Below are positions 28,210 through 37,845 of a DNA stretch of 64,000 bases, piece by piece. Position 1 is the stretch's first letter. The number at the start of each line of letters is the position of its first letter. The translations under genes were made by a program, and so were the position numbers. The notes beneath the pieces are model-generated. The model was not told the origin of the DNA. It made no database searches and saw only the letters and a list, made by a program, of their open reading frames with translations. The DNA lies in the NCBI RefSeq assembly GCF_004335015.1, contig NZ_RQRU01000007.1, positions 88,544-152,543 on the forward strand. The letters are read 5' to 3'. This DNA comes from Psychrobacter pygoscelis. Lineage in GTDB: Bacteria; Pseudomonadota; Gammaproteobacteria; Pseudomonadales; Moraxellaceae.

Positions 28210-29829
28210 ATGCGATTATCTGCATTGTCCCAGTCTGGTCTGTTGCTGCTAGTGCCTATATGGCGGCAGCTTTGCTTAGTGACCTTATCATGCTTGGTAT
28301 ACAACCAAGCAGCCTCTGCAGCAGCAAATAGTAGTGCCAACGCGCCTATGCAGAGTGCTTCGTCCATTCCTGAGTTTGATGGGGCAGATGATTTTGAGGA
28401 TAGTGATGATTTTGCTGATGGGGAGGTCCTCGATAGTAGCAATGCTATAGATGATATTGACGATATCGATGATGTAGAAGAGGACGATATAGAGTCTCCA
28501 GACTATCTAGACGGTGATAGCGAAGATGAGCTTGAACCCTCAGTCAAACAGCGACGCGCCGCCATATCAACCAATACCAATAGACTGGGTGTAAGCTCAG
28601 ATGCTGTACAACCTTCACAAGATAATATTGCCCAAGTAGATGAGATAGAGATTACTACCGATGGTCAGTTGGGCGCTAATGCTACAAATAATGTCACGAG
28701 CCTTCCGGCTCATCCTCAAGCTATAGATCCGGTGTCTAAAGTACCTTTGAACACCATCTCACCGACCACGCTTAAGACTTTTGTCGAGGTCATAGACTTG
28801 GTCCGTCGTGAATATGTGGACTCGGTCAGTGATGAAGTGTTGTTAAACGATGCCATGAGTGGGATGCTGACTAAGCTTGATAGCCATGCTGAGTTTCTAG
28901 ATGCAGAAGCTTATGAGAGTTTACGTGCTTTTACTCAAGGTGATGTGGGGGAGGTGGGCCTACAAGCAGAGTATCAGTCGGCAAAAGGCCACTGGGTAGT
29001 GACTTCGGTAGTGGCAAATTCGCCAGCAGCTAAAGAACATATCAGAGTAGGCGATTATCTGCACCAAATCAACGAGGTTAAACTAACCGATAGAAAAAAT
29101 AATAATGATATCAAGCAGCTACTTGCTGGTCTCGCCGGTACTCAGGTAAATTTAGTGGTCTCAAGAGAGGGTCGCCGTAAGCGTACCATTACCTTACAAA
29201 GAAACCAAACTCGAGAGCAAGAGGTCCGTGTTCGGCTACAAGAGGGAGTAGCAATAGTAAAGCTGCCTGTCTTTCAAAATAACAGTCGGCAGAATATCTT
29301 AACGGCGTTAACTAAGTTAAACGCCCCAGTATCTGGATTAGTTATCGATGTCCGAGACAATCCAGGTGGGGTATTAGAAGCGGCAGTTGATATTGCTGGG
29401 TTATTTATGAGTGAGACGCCTGTGGTACAGATAGAGGGGCGTCAAGGGGTAGAGAGAATCTTGACAACCTCGGCTGATGCAGCACTGTCCATATTGCCCG
29501 TTATTATTCTTCAGAACCGTTATTCAGCATCTGCCGCTGAGGTGCTGGCCAGTAGCTTACAGACGCAGAAGCGAGCGCAAATCGTGGGGGAGACTAGCTA
29601 TGGCAAAGGCTCAGTTCAGTCCGTCATTCCTGTGAATGATGAGCAGGCCATTAAGCTCACTGTAGCGCATTACCTGACCGCAGATGGTCGGCAGATAGAT
29701 GATATTGGCGTGACTCCTGACATCGAGTTAAAAGGCGAGGAGGACTTGTGGGAGCAGCAAGCAGTGACATTAATGTTGGCAAAAAAACGTCCATCAGGCG
29801 TATCATTTGTATTACGTCCAAGTAAGTAA
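28210..29829 (+). CDS. ctpA: C-terminal processing protease (S41 family) with acidic N-terminal region
   Basis: Periplasmic serine protease. A signal-like hydrophobic segment (about residues 5-32) is followed by an extremely acidic stretch (about 50-110) with DDIDDIDD-type repeats. A PDZ domain lies near 240-310, and the protease core carries the Ser441 (RYSASAAE) and Lys466 (SYGKGSVQ) dyad. I chose ATG 28210 because GAGG sits six bases upstream; ATG 28198 and TTG 28195 are also in frame. CtpA-type enzymes cut membrane and lipoprotein C-termini. The acidic domain is not part of the usual family layout. Confidence 0.9.
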   Translation: MRLSALSQSGLLLLVPIWRQLCLVTLSCLVYNQAASAAANSSANAPMQSASSIPEFDGADDFEDSDDFADGEVLDSSNAIDDIDDIDDVEEDDIESPDYLDGDSEDELEPSVKQRRAAISTNTNRLGVSSDAVQPSQDNIAQVDEIEITTDGQLGANATNNVTSLPAHPQAIDPVSKVPLNTISPTTLKTFVEVIDLVRREYVDSVSDEVLLNDAMSGMLTKLDSHAEFLDAEAYESLRAFTQGDVGEVGLQAEYQSAKGHWVVTSVVANSPAAKEHIRVGDYLHQINEVKLTDRKNNNDIKQLLAGLAGTQVNLVVSREGRRKRTITLQRNQTREQEVRVRLQEGVAIVKLPVFQNNSRQNILTALTKLNAPVSGLVIDVRDNPGGVLEAAVDIAGLFMSETPVVQIEGRQGVERILTTSADAALSILPVIILQNRYSASAAEVLASSLQTQKRAQIVGETSYGKGSVQSVIPVNDEQAIKLTVAHYLTADGRQIDDIGVTPDIELKGEEDLWEQQAVTLMLAKKRPSGVSFVLRPSK

Positions 29830-29950
29830 AAGCGTCGCCTGTCACTTTTTACAGTAAGTTGTTCATTGCTAGTAGTGAGCCAATCGTTATTATTTTACAA
29901 AATGACGGGTCAGCTATAAAAGCTAGCCGTATACTGTACCTAATATAGCC

Positions 29951-31582
29951 CTAGTAATCCACCTTCATCTCTGGATTCTCGGACTCTTCAATGTCCAGTT
30001 TTTTCATTCGGTAGCGCAGTGAGCGAAAGGTAGTTCCCAGTAGCTCAGCCGCTTTGGTTTTATTCCAGCCTGTCTGCTGTAATGCTGTAATAATTAAGGT
30101 CTTCTCCTGCGCTTGCAGGTAAGCTTCTAACCCCTCTTCAGGTAAGTTATCTAAACTAGACGTGTCGCTAGTTGTTAAACTAGTGCTATTTTCAGAGCTG
30201 CTAGTACGCTGTCGGCTATGGCTACTAGGACTTAAATTAACTTCCGTGACGGCATTATCAAGTTTGGCTGCCCTACCTTGTGAGTTTACATTTAAATATG
30301 GGTACTCAAGCGCCGAATCAAAGCTTATGGGTTCGGCAGCATCTGCCGTGACCGCCGCGCTAGACACGGCATCATAAACTGTTGGCTGTATTTTGGTAAG
30401 GCTATTATGGTTGTTATCGGCGATGCCCAGGTGATCCACATCAATAAGCGAAGACTCAGTCAAGGTAACGGCTCGTTCTAGTAGGTTCCGCAGCTCGCGC
30501 ACATTACCTTCAAAATCATGTGATTTGAGACGTTCACAAGCGGCCTCGGTTAGCTTAGGCGTCTCGTCAAGCTGCCACTCTTTACTGATGAGTGCTAAGA
30601 AGTGCCGAGCCAAGGTGGGGATATCGTTGATTCTCTCATTTAAGGTAGGCAGTTTTAACTCGATCACATTGATACGATAGAACAAGTCTTGGCGAAAGGC
30701 ATTGGTCTGCACCAGTTTGGCTAAATCTTTATGTGTCGCGGATATAATGCGTACATCTACAGGCAGCTCTTTATTATCGCCCACAGCGCGGATACTTTTC
30801 TCTTGAATGGCGCGAAGTAATTTAACCTGCATCGCTAGTGGTAAATCGGCGACCTCATCCAAAAAAAGAGTCCCGCTATTGGCTTGTTGAAACAGTCCTA
30901 GCTTGTCAGTCGTTGCTCCTGTAAAGCTGCCTTTTTTGTGACCAAAAAATTCCGACTCCATTAGCTCGGAGGGAATTGCCCCGCAATTAACAGCGACATA
31001 GTTGCCTTCTCTTCGCGGACTCAGGTCATGGATCAGGCGGGCCACGACCTCCTTGCCCGTGCCAGACTCCCCGCAGAGAAAGACTGGGGCTTGTGAGCGT
31101 GCCAACTTGACAATAGTGGCCTTCAGCTCAGTCATGATAGCGGAGTCACCAATCAGACGTTGATCAAGCAATTGCTGCTCTGGAGATTTTTGGTCTGCAT
31201 TTGCTGGTAAATGAGCTTGCTCAGTGACTTTTAGTGCGTTTTCTACCAATTGTCTGAGCTTTGGTAGCTCAAGTGGTTTATTAACAAAATCAAAAGCGCC
31301 GAGCTTTAGTGCTTTAATTGCTAAGTCAATACTACCGTGAGCGGTGATAACAGCGACAGGTGTTGAAGTGGTGCTACTAATCCTTTTGACCAAGTCCAAT
31401 CCGGATCCATCAGGCAGTCGTAAATCGGTCAGGCAAAAATCGTAATTGAACTGATCCAGATAATTATTGGCACTGGCTAAATCATAGGCTATATGGCTCA
31501 TGATACCCATTTTAGTTAGGGTAATCTGCATCAATCGGCACAAGTCTGCTTCATCATCGACAATCAAGGCAATGGCACTCAT
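29951..31582 (-). CDS. pilR: Sigma-54-dependent response regulator PilR
   Basis: NtrC-type activator of type IV pilin transcription. The receiver domain has phospho-acceptor Asp53 (LTDLRLPDG). The AAA+ domain has Walker A GESGTGKE (171-178), the sigma-54 contact loop GSFTGA (218-223) and Walker B LFLDEVAD (239-246). A Fis-type HTH ends the protein (KTKAAELLGTTFRSLRYRMK). About 95 linker residues, Ser/Thr-rich, separate AAA+ and HTH. ATG 31582 follows GGGGACGATC. pilS is directly upstream, so the pair forms a two-component system. Confidence 0.93.
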   Translation of the reverse strand: MSAIALIVDDEADLCRLMQITLTKMGIMSHIAYDLASANNYLDQFNYDFCLTDLRLPDGSGLDLVKRISSTTSTPVAVITAHGSIDLAIKALKLGAFDFVNKPLELPKLRQLVENALKVTEQAHLPANADQKSPEQQLLDQRLIGDSAIMTELKATIVKLARSQAPVFLCGESGTGKEVVARLIHDLSPRREGNYVAVNCGAIPSELMESEFFGHKKGSFTGATTDKLGLFQQANSGTLFLDEVADLPLAMQVKLLRAIQEKSIRAVGDNKELPVDVRIISATHKDLAKLVQTNAFRQDLFYRINVIELKLPTLNERINDIPTLARHFLALISKEWQLDETPKLTEAACERLKSHDFEGNVRELRNLLERAVTLTESSLIDVDHLGIADNNHNSLTKIQPTVYDAVSSAAVTADAAEPISFDSALEYPYLNVNSQGRAAKLDNAVTEVNLSPSSHSRQRTSSSENSTSLTTSDTSSLDNLPEEGLEAYLQAQEKTLIITALQQTGWNKTKAAELLGTTFRSLRYRMKKLDIEESENPEMKVDY

Positions 31583-31685
31583 GATCGTCCCCAACAGTAA
31601 GTTTTGCTCGCAAATGTCATCATATCTTATTCGTAGTTAAACTCTATCGATTGGGTTATAAAGACTTTTATGGAGGACTAATATC

Positions 31686-33455
31686 TCACTTAGAATGCGG
31701 AATAATTAGGCGAAAGCAAGTCTTCTTATGGTTCGGCACATAAAATAATCGTGCGTGATTGGCTTCGCTAAAGGCTTGAGATAGATACAACCCCAGTCCG
31801 GTTCCATTTGGATCAGTGGTAAAAAATGGATCAAAAAGACGGCCTATATCACTTGATTTGATGCCCTCTCCCTCATTAATGATATCAATTATAGCATCGT
31901 TATCAACACAATAGAGCTTCACTTCGACATTTATACCATCTTGTAGCCGGTTACTGTGGCGTAGAGCGTTATTGATAAGATTGATAAGAATTTGCTCTAA
32001 GTGATGATCGTCAAAGAAGATCGTAGGAGTGGCCTTAATCTGGAGCTGTACTGCTGCAGAGGGGAAATGATCTGCTAAAAACTGCTTGAGCCAATTGGCA
32101 ATGATGATAGGTTTGCGCTTGGGCTTTTGTTGGCGAGAGAGCTTAAGTACATCCTCTATTATTCGATTCACTCGCCGAGTTTGATTAAATATCATTTGGC
32201 ATAGCTCGGTGCTACCTGACAGAGTAGGGTCGGCTGCTTGAGAGTCATTAGAGGTAGTTTGTTCAGCCAACTCTTCGATAAGCAGCTGACTGGCTTGAGA
32301 GATTGCGGCTAATGGGTTTCTAATCTCGTGGGCGATACTGGCTGTCAATTGTCCTAGCGAAGCTAACTTAAGCTGCTGAGCACTTGCCTGCTCTCGGCGT
32401 AGGTCCTCAAGGATTATTAATTGGCTGTTGTCTTTGAGCGGAGTGAGCTCAACTCGAAGCTTATCGATGAGGCTGGTACTGGCGAACGCCGGTAGCTCAT
32501 AGATAAAGGTATAAGGGTAGGTGACGCTCTTTCTTGGTGTTGTGGCTTGAGATTCTAAAGTCTCTGAGGGACTGGCAACGCTGGTCAAAGAGTGATTAGC
32601 AGTGGTCTTTGTTGCTATTTGCTGATTCAGATACCAGTCGCACAGCTCTGGATGTAATGACACCAGCTGATGATGCAAAATATCTAAACTGCGAGTGCTA
32701 TCATTAAATGGAGCATGAATATGCAGTAGTTGGCAGGCAGCCTGATTGACCAGCACCAGCTTTTTATCATCAATAACCAGTACACCACTGACCATTTTAC
32801 TAATGACTTCTTGGTTAATGGCATTAAGCTTAAAGACTTCTTGAGCCTGTAAAGTCGCGGTCTTTTCTACTTGCACGAGCCGCTGGGAGATCGTCCAACT
32901 CAAAAATCCCACTGCCAAAAAGCTCGCTGACATCAGTAGCGTATCACCAAGATTGGCCAAGTTGAAGCTATTGGTAATGGCAAAGAAAAACTGCTGATAA
33001 ATAATAAAGATGATCGCCATTAAGGTGATGACTAGCGCCTGCGCAGCGCTCAATAACATAAAGCTGGCCGCCACGACCACCATATATAGCATGGTTAATT
33101 GCAGATCCGGCAAGCCACTGGCGTATAAAAAAAGACTTAACAATACAACATCTATGCTAAGCCCTACTGCCAACTGCCGCTGAGAATATCTTTTTACTAA
33201 GTAGAGTAGGCTGAGCAAGACTACGCTCAATAGCATATAAAAGATAAGGGCTGACGATAATAAGGTGGGTATTGATAAGGCGTCTGAAGTCTTGTAGGCA
33301 ACGTAGTTGCTACCCAGTAAGAAGCTACTGATAATAAATCGATAGGCACTGTAAATAATGCCAATCTTGCGAAGCTGCGCAGGAGGTAGAGTTTCAGTTA
33401 GATACGAGCGTTGAATTTGACCGAGTGTCATGCGCTTAACCGAAGTTAAGGTCAT
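31686..33455 (-). CDS. pilS: Sensor histidine kinase PilS
   Basis: Membrane kinase partner of PilR. Six hydrophobic helices fill about residues 25-190, then a PAS-like region, the H-box ASIAHEIRNPLAAISQ with His376, the N-box NLINNALRHSNR, and ATP-lid motifs NEGEGI and GTGLGLYLSQ. AAGGATGACTT precedes the ATG. It is 103 bp upstream of pilR. In Pseudomonas PilS senses membrane pilin through the transmembrane domain; the same is inferred. A roughly 40-residue Ser/Thr-rich insert in the PAS-like region is unusual. Confidence 0.92.
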   Translation of the reverse strand: MTLTSVKRMTLGQIQRSYLTETLPPAQLRKIGIIYSAYRFIISSFLLGSNYVAYKTSDALSIPTLLSSALIFYMLLSVVLLSLLYLVKRYSQRQLAVGLSIDVVLLSLFLYASGLPDLQLTMLYMVVVAASFMLLSAAQALVITLMAIIFIIYQQFFFAITNSFNLANLGDTLLMSASFLAVGFLSWTISQRLVQVEKTATLQAQEVFKLNAINQEVISKMVSGVLVIDDKKLVLVNQAACQLLHIHAPFNDSTRSLDILHHQLVSLHPELCDWYLNQQIATKTTANHSLTSVASPSETLESQATTPRKSVTYPYTFIYELPAFASTSLIDKLRVELTPLKDNSQLIILEDLRREQASAQQLKLASLGQLTASIAHEIRNPLAAISQASQLLIEELAEQTTSNDSQAADPTLSGSTELCQMIFNQTRRVNRIIEDVLKLSRQQKPKRKPIIIANWLKQFLADHFPSAAVQLQIKATPTIFFDDHHLEQILINLINNALRHSNRLQDGINVEVKLYCVDNDAIIDIINEGEGIKSSDIGRLFDPFFTTDPNGTGLGLYLSQAFSEANHARLFYVPNHKKTCFRLIIPHSK

Positions 33456-33583
33456 AAGTCATCCTTATCTTTACCTGAACGCTATGAAATAAATCAAAGA
33501 GGGGTTAATGTCACAAGCTGGTATCAGCATGACAGTCAAGTAGTCGCTATCAAGCTAAACGACGAAGTTAGTCAGGCAACAAA

Positions 33584-34219
33584 TCAAGGCTGAATCAAAC
33601 CATGGCGGATGGCTAGATGGGTGAGCTTGACATCGCTATCTACCCCAACCTTTTCGTAGATTCGGTAACGATAAGTGTTGATCGTTTTGACACTGACAAA
33701 TAGCTGGTCGGCGATCTGCTGCGGGCTTTGACAGTTGACAACCATCATCGCGACTTGCTTTTCTCGGTCGCTTAGTAGATCAAATGGTGAGCCTACATTA
33801 TCTGAGAGTAGCACTTCAGCGAGCTGCTCTGCGACCTCACTACTAAAATATCGACCACCTTGGTGCACTTTTCTAATCGCTTTAATCATCTCATCAAGAG
33901 GAGTGCCCTTAGTAATGTAACCATGAACGCCAGCCTTGAGCAGCATTGAGGGATAAGGCTGAGCTGAGAGACTACTGACCGCCAAAATCTTAATACCTTT
34001 GTCCAACTGTACCAGACGCTTGGTGGCTTCAAGGCCACCGATATTAGGCATGTTAACATCTAACAATACCACATCAGGCGTCAGCTGCTTGGCCAGCTTT
34101 AGCGCCATATCTCCACTATCGGCCTCACCAATGACTTCGATGTCAGGATTGTCAGCCAACATACGACTGATGCCCATTCTGACCAAATCATGATCGTCTA
34201 CTACTAAGACGCGAATCAT
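33584..34219 (-). CDS. gacA: GacA/UvrY-type response regulator
   Basis: NarL/FixJ-family regulator. The receiver domain starts MIRVLVVDDHDLVR, carries Asp54 (VVLLDVNMP), and is followed by a LuxR-type HTH (LSDREKQVAMMVVNC to TINTYRYRIYEKVGV). The sequence matches GacA closely in both domains; GacA activates small RNAs that titrate RsmA/CsrA. ATG 34219 follows TTGAGAGGTCTT. uvrC, the common partner gene, is not adjacent; pilS lies downstream. Confidence 0.92.
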   Translation of the reverse strand: MIRVLVVDDHDLVRMGISRMLADNPDIEVIGEADSGDMALKLAKQLTPDVVLLDVNMPNIGGLEATKRLVQLDKGIKILAVSSLSAQPYPSMLLKAGVHGYITKGTPLDEMIKAIRKVHQGGRYFSSEVAEQLAEVLLSDNVGSPFDLLSDREKQVAMMVVNCQSPQQIADQLFVSVKTINTYRYRIYEKVGVDSDVKLTHLAIRHGLIQP

Positions 34220-35218
34220 AAGACCTCTCAATGTTCGGGTTGCTTTTAGCCTGTTTGGTTAAGAGCAGGTAGGAATAAATCAGTTTAAAGTTACTGACCA
34301 CTTAGCTCGCTTTACAATAAACATTGCTAAAATGTAAATATAGCTTACGTTATTATAAATGCAATGTAGCAAAGTTTGATTACTAGCCAAAACTTGCCAT
34401 TCATTGCGGTTAAGGCATTAAACTGCCGTGAAAACCATGATACACTAAAAATACAAAAACTCACTATTTAGGTTAAGTTGTCTGAGAACAGCACTTAATT
34501 ATTAGATTTAATTAGTTATTTAGTGCAATTATAACTATCTCATTGATTATCTCATTCAACGGTAACTCAGCTCACTTAGGCTGCGTCTGCATCAAATGAT
34601 AATCATATCTAGTCAGGTAGAGGGTTTTAGGATTGAATAAGATTCTTCAAAGGCACTTCGCAGCGATTGATATAGTAAATTTAATCAAAAAGAATTCAGG
34701 GACAATAGTAGATACTGAGATGAATCTTTTGTAGCCTCTGTCTGCGCGCTCGTAGTAAGCTAGAAAAGTTATGCTGGGGTTGTGCTTAAGATTACTTGTA
34801 TCTCTTTTATGTTTAATTAACTATAGGCTGGAGAGCCGATAATAACTTGCTGATTAGCCAATTTCTCTAAACGATTAAGAGTTTTTAAACTCACAATTGT
34901 TAAGCTCAAAGCTTTTAAGTCTCAGTGGCATAGATTTAGTTGTAGTTAGTGATAGGTTTAGAGGTAGTGATTTAAAGTAATGCTACTTTGTCTATTTATA
35001 CCCGTTCTATCTATGCCAACTTATCGCTAAACCTAAACTATTGAGTTATCCAAAAATTTTGACCATTTAAGAATCTACTGCTTTAGGCGCTATCTCTATG
35101 CAGCATATAGAAGATGGCGAACAGGCAGTTTTCAATAATATATTGACGAATCACGACATTCAAAATCATACTGTGCACGGTATTGTACTTCATTAGGCAC
35201 GCGGAAGAGGCAACTATA
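34220..35218. other. Long intergenic region between gacA and pbpG
   Basis: About 1 kb of AT-rich DNA without a supported gene. It contains MITE-like copy A (34671-34826). The rest shows several -10-like TATAAT-type stretches and loose inverted repeats such as GATAGGTTTAG with CTAAACCTA (around 34950-35040). A decayed gene or an unrecognised RNA cannot be excluded. Confidence 0.4.
34671..34826 (+). repeat. MITE-like repeat, copy A
   Basis: Starts TATAGTAAATTT and ends at ACTATAG. The core has ACTGAGATGAAT, TAGCCTCTGTC, GCGCGCTCG and AGTAAGCTAGAAA, in the same order and spacing as copies B and C. Confidence 0.65.
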
Positions 35219-36304
35219 ATGGCAATGACAAAAAAACAGCTTACAGCAGCGCTAATTTCTTTGAGTATGGGCAGTTTTGCTCAGGCAGGGTTAACCATAA
35301 ACCAAGGGTCAGCTCCTAGTGCTAAGATAGGCTGGGGTGGCCAAGACAGTCTCTCTGAGGCGCGTACTATTATGTATGCCAATAAGAACGGCAGAGGCGT
35401 CAAGACTATTAATAATGGTTCTGGTAGTCGTACCATTACTAATAGTAGCTCAGGCTACAATACCTCCTATGGCACTACCTATAACAATACTTACAATAGT
35501 GGCTACAGCAATCCTACTTATAACGGCAGCATGTATGATGAGCTGGCTATTAGTACTGGATCGCGCGGCGTCGTGGTGCTAGATTTAGAGTCTGGTAGGT
35601 CAATCTACGAAAAAAATGCCGATGTAGCGCGCCCTATTGCCTCAATATCTAAGCTTATGACGGCGATGGTATTGCTCGATAGTGGGCAGGACATGCGCGA
35701 AGAGATTGTCCTTGAGCCGATTGACTTTGTGGGACCAAAGCGCGCTAGCTCTAAGTTAAAATCAGGCGATCGTATGAACCGCGCTGAGATGCTGCTTATG
35801 ATGCTAATGAAGTCAGAAAACCCAGCAGCTAAGAGCTTAGCTCGGCACTATCCAGGCGGGTATGACGCCTTTATGAGAGCTATGAATCAAAAAGCGCAAT
35901 CCCTAGGTATGACCACAGCATTTTTTGGTGATCCTACAGGTCTTGATAAGCGTAATGTTGCCTCACCTAACGACTTGGTCAAGATGGTCAAAGCCGCTGG
36001 TAACTACGATGTCATCCGCCGCTTCTCCACTACCCAGAGCTATGACTTCTTTGTGGCTAACTACTCAGCGGGTAACCGCGTCTACAAGGCGAACAATACC
36101 AGCACCTTAGTTCGCTCTGGTAACTATCCAATTGGTATCTCCAAAACGGGTTTCATTAATGAAGCAGGACGCTGCGTGGTTATGGAAACTCGTGTCAATA
36201 ATAGACCCGCTATTATCGTTATCTTGGGCGCCAATAGTTCAGCGACCAGATGGGATGATGCTAAGAGCATCTTAGCGAGTCTGGCTACTCGGCGCACAGT
36301 CTAG
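35219..36304 (+). CDS. pbpG: D-alanyl-D-alanine endopeptidase (PBP7-like)
   Basis: Periplasmic penicillin-binding protein of the S11/PBP7 type that cleaves D-Ala-DAP cross-links. A signal peptide covers about residues 1-22. A Ser/Asn/Thr/Tyr-rich low-complexity segment (about 72-108) follows, unlike the E. coli enzyme. Catalytic motifs are SISK (Ser142, Lys145), SEN (Ser199, Asn201) and KTG (Lys309). The start is ATG 35219, preceded by GGAAGAGG; ATG 35225 is also possible. It is a single-gene unit with a terminator about 185 bp downstream. Confidence 0.92.
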   Translation: MAMTKKQLTAALISLSMGSFAQAGLTINQGSAPSAKIGWGGQDSLSEARTIMYANKNGRGVKTINNGSGSRTITNSSSGYNTSYGTTYNNTYNSGYSNPTYNGSMYDELAISTGSRGVVVLDLESGRSIYEKNADVARPIASISKLMTAMVLLDSGQDMREEIVLEPIDFVGPKRASSKLKSGDRMNRAEMLLMMLMKSENPAAKSLARHYPGGYDAFMRAMNQKAQSLGMTTAFFGDPTGLDKRNVASPNDLVKMVKAAGNYDVIRRFSTTQSYDFFVANYSAGNRVYKANNTSTLVRSGNYPIGISKTGFINEAGRCVVMETRVNNRPAIIVILGANSSATRWDDAKSILASLATRRTV

Positions 36305-36621
36305 GCTGCTTATAAAGCACAGTGCACAGTACTTGACTTTGTTAGGTTGTTAAATAGAGTGTTCATGAGAGGTGTGATTTAAGGATAATATATCTTTTAT
36401 GGCAATAATATCTTTTGCAAAAGTGTTGTCTTTTAATATTAAATAAAAGATATCTTTTAAGTACTCACCTAAAAGTATCTTGTAGCATAAAAAGGCTGTT
36501 ATTATCCGATAACAGCCTTTTTTGTATCTGAGGCTTACTCCTTTTAAAATTTGCTGTGATTTGACAAGAGCCAATACATTATTGCGATAATTTCTCAATC
36601 TCACCCTTTTGGTATTTCAAT
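36305..36621. other. Intergenic region between pbpG and thiE
   Basis: A 317-bp stretch containing a strong terminator (36488-36523) and several ATATCTTTT repeats. No thiamine-pyrophosphate riboswitch core (CTGAGA plus ACCTGA) is visible before thiE. Confidence 0.5.
36488..36523. terminator. Terminator between pbpG and thiE
   Basis: AAAAGGCTGTTAT pairs with ATAACAGCCTTTT around a 6-nt loop, with A- and T-runs on both flanks. Confidence 0.85.
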
Positions 36622-37335
36622 ATGACTCTACCTACCGCTAGTACTACTAAAGCACATTTAGCCAATACCGTAGCCTCTAACAGTTGTACGAGGCAGCATA
36701 ACGCTCCATTGCTGTATTTATTAACCAATGATGATGACTTTGACCTCCTATATCAAAAGCTTGAATTGGCGTTGGCAACTGGGGTAATTAGCCTACTTCA
36801 AATACGTAGGAAGCGAGTGCTGAGCCAAGTTAATGGCCGAGATACCTTGTGTAAAGAGTCACTCAAGATTATTGAGTTGGCGCAGCGTTATGCAGTCGCC
36901 GTTATCATGAATGATGATGTTGAGCTGGCGCAGCAATTAGGTATTGGTGTCCATCTTGGTCAAGGGGATGGTAGTGTCATGCAGGCAAGACAGGCGCTCG
37001 GGTGTCAAGCGCTAATAGGAAGGACATGCCATCAATCTATTGAACTGATACAAGCTGCTAAGCAAGAAGGTGCAAGCTATGCCGCTATGGGCGCAGTGTT
37101 TACCTCTAATACTAAGCCTGATGCCAAAGTCGTCAGTCAAGATCAGCTAAGTCAAGGCTGTAATCAAGATATTGATATCTGTGTGATCGGTGGGATTACG
37201 GCAGAAAATGCTCAGACACTTAAGGGACTTGATATTCAGTATATCGCAGTGGTGGGGGATATCTTAAATTACTCGCTATCGCAGATTGAGCGGCGTTGCC
37301 AAAGTTGGCAAAAAGTTTTACAAGGTTGGTCGTAG
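36622..37335 (+). CDS. thiE: Thiamine-phosphate synthase
   Basis: TIM-barrel enzyme joining HMP-PP and thiazole phosphate to give thiamine phosphate. Family blocks are VIMNDDVELAQQLGIGVHLGQGD, then ALIGRTCH, GASYAAMGAVFTSNTK and the phosphate-binding VIGGITAEN. An N-terminal extension of about 25 polar residues precedes the barrel. Some positions differ from the usual sequence, for example RRK in place of the common RxK strand context. No other thi genes are nearby. The start ATG lacks a strong Shine-Dalgarno. Confidence 0.88.
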   Translation: MTLPTASTTKAHLANTVASNSCTRQHNAPLLYLLTNDDDFDLLYQKLELALATGVISLLQIRRKRVLSQVNGRDTLCKESLKIIELAQRYAVAVIMNDDVELAQQLGIGVHLGQGDGSVMQARQALGCQALIGRTCHQSIELIQAAKQEGASYAAMGAVFTSNTKPDAKVVSQDQLSQGCNQDIDICVIGGITAENAQTLKGLDIQYIAVVGDILNYSLSQIERRCQSWQKVLQGWS

Positions 37336-37401
37336 GCTGCCGATAGAAAAATGACCAAAGAGGCGGACACAAAAGTAGGTAGTAATGAGTGATAAAGCAA
37401 A

Positions 37402-37451
37402 GGCTGTTAAATGATTATTAAGATTAAAAGTTAATAATGTTGTTAACAGCC
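37402..37451. terminator. Nested hairpin between thiE and the DksA-like gene
   Basis: GGCTGTTAA/TTAACAGCC (9 bp) encloses ATTATTAA/TTAATAAT (8 bp). On the minus strand it is followed by a T-rich stretch, so it may end the DksA-like transcript. Confidence 0.5.
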
Positions 37452-37515
37452 TTGCTTCTATTAAAAAATGACAAATCGTTAAAGCTAATTAACGGTATTG
37501 TCATTAGCCGTTACA

Positions 37516-37845
37516 TTACTCAGCATGCTCCATGCACAGAGTCGCGTAGGGCAGGGCTTCTAGGCGTTTTTCTTCTATATCTTCACCGCACACTTCGCAT
37601 TCGCCATAAGTCTCATTTTCTATTCTACTTAGGGCATGCTGAACATAATTTAGACCTTGTTTGGCTTCGACAAGCAGACTTTTACGCATATCATTTTGAC
37701 GCATCGAAATCGCTTGGTCATCCCAGTGCTCATTCAGCTCATCTTGTGGGTGCTGAATGTGGTCCTCAATCTTCTCAATACGATTCTCGTATTCGTCTTT
37801 TAATTTTAATAGGCGCTCTTTAGCGGCTGCTAGATCAGTACTCAT
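37516..37845 (-). CDS. Short TraR/DksA-type zinc-finger protein
   Basis: A 109-residue protein with an N-terminal helical hairpin containing DDQA and a C-terminal zinc finger. The finger reads CEVCGED, then 17 residues on, CMEH: the fourth ligand is His where DksA has Cys. Proteins of this family insert into the RNA polymerase secondary channel. The size is closer to TraR/YocK-type members than to full-length DksA (about 150 aa), so I do not assign dksA. ATG 37845 follows GAGGAGAAAGACC; the frame extends seven codons upstream. Confidence 0.82.
   Translation of the reverse strand: MSTDLAAAKERLLKLKDEYENRIEKIEDHIQHPQDELNEHWDDQAISMRQNDMRKSLLVEAKQGLNYVQHALSRIENETYGECEVCGEDIEEKRLEALPYATLCMEHAE

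Noticed and set aside
35430..35540. Repeats in pbpG as a possible frameshift or assembly artefact
   Set aside because: The frame is continuous and the catalytic motifs follow in order, so the low-complexity stretch is a genuine part of the protein.
36350..36604. Minus-strand ORF of 84 codons between pbpG and thiE
   Set aside because: It runs through a strong terminator hairpin and AT-rich repeats; composition (Ile/Leu/Lys/Tyr) reflects AT bias.
36523..36621. Possible thiamine-pyrophosphate riboswitch before thiE
   Set aside because: The leader is short and lacks the conserved core sequences.
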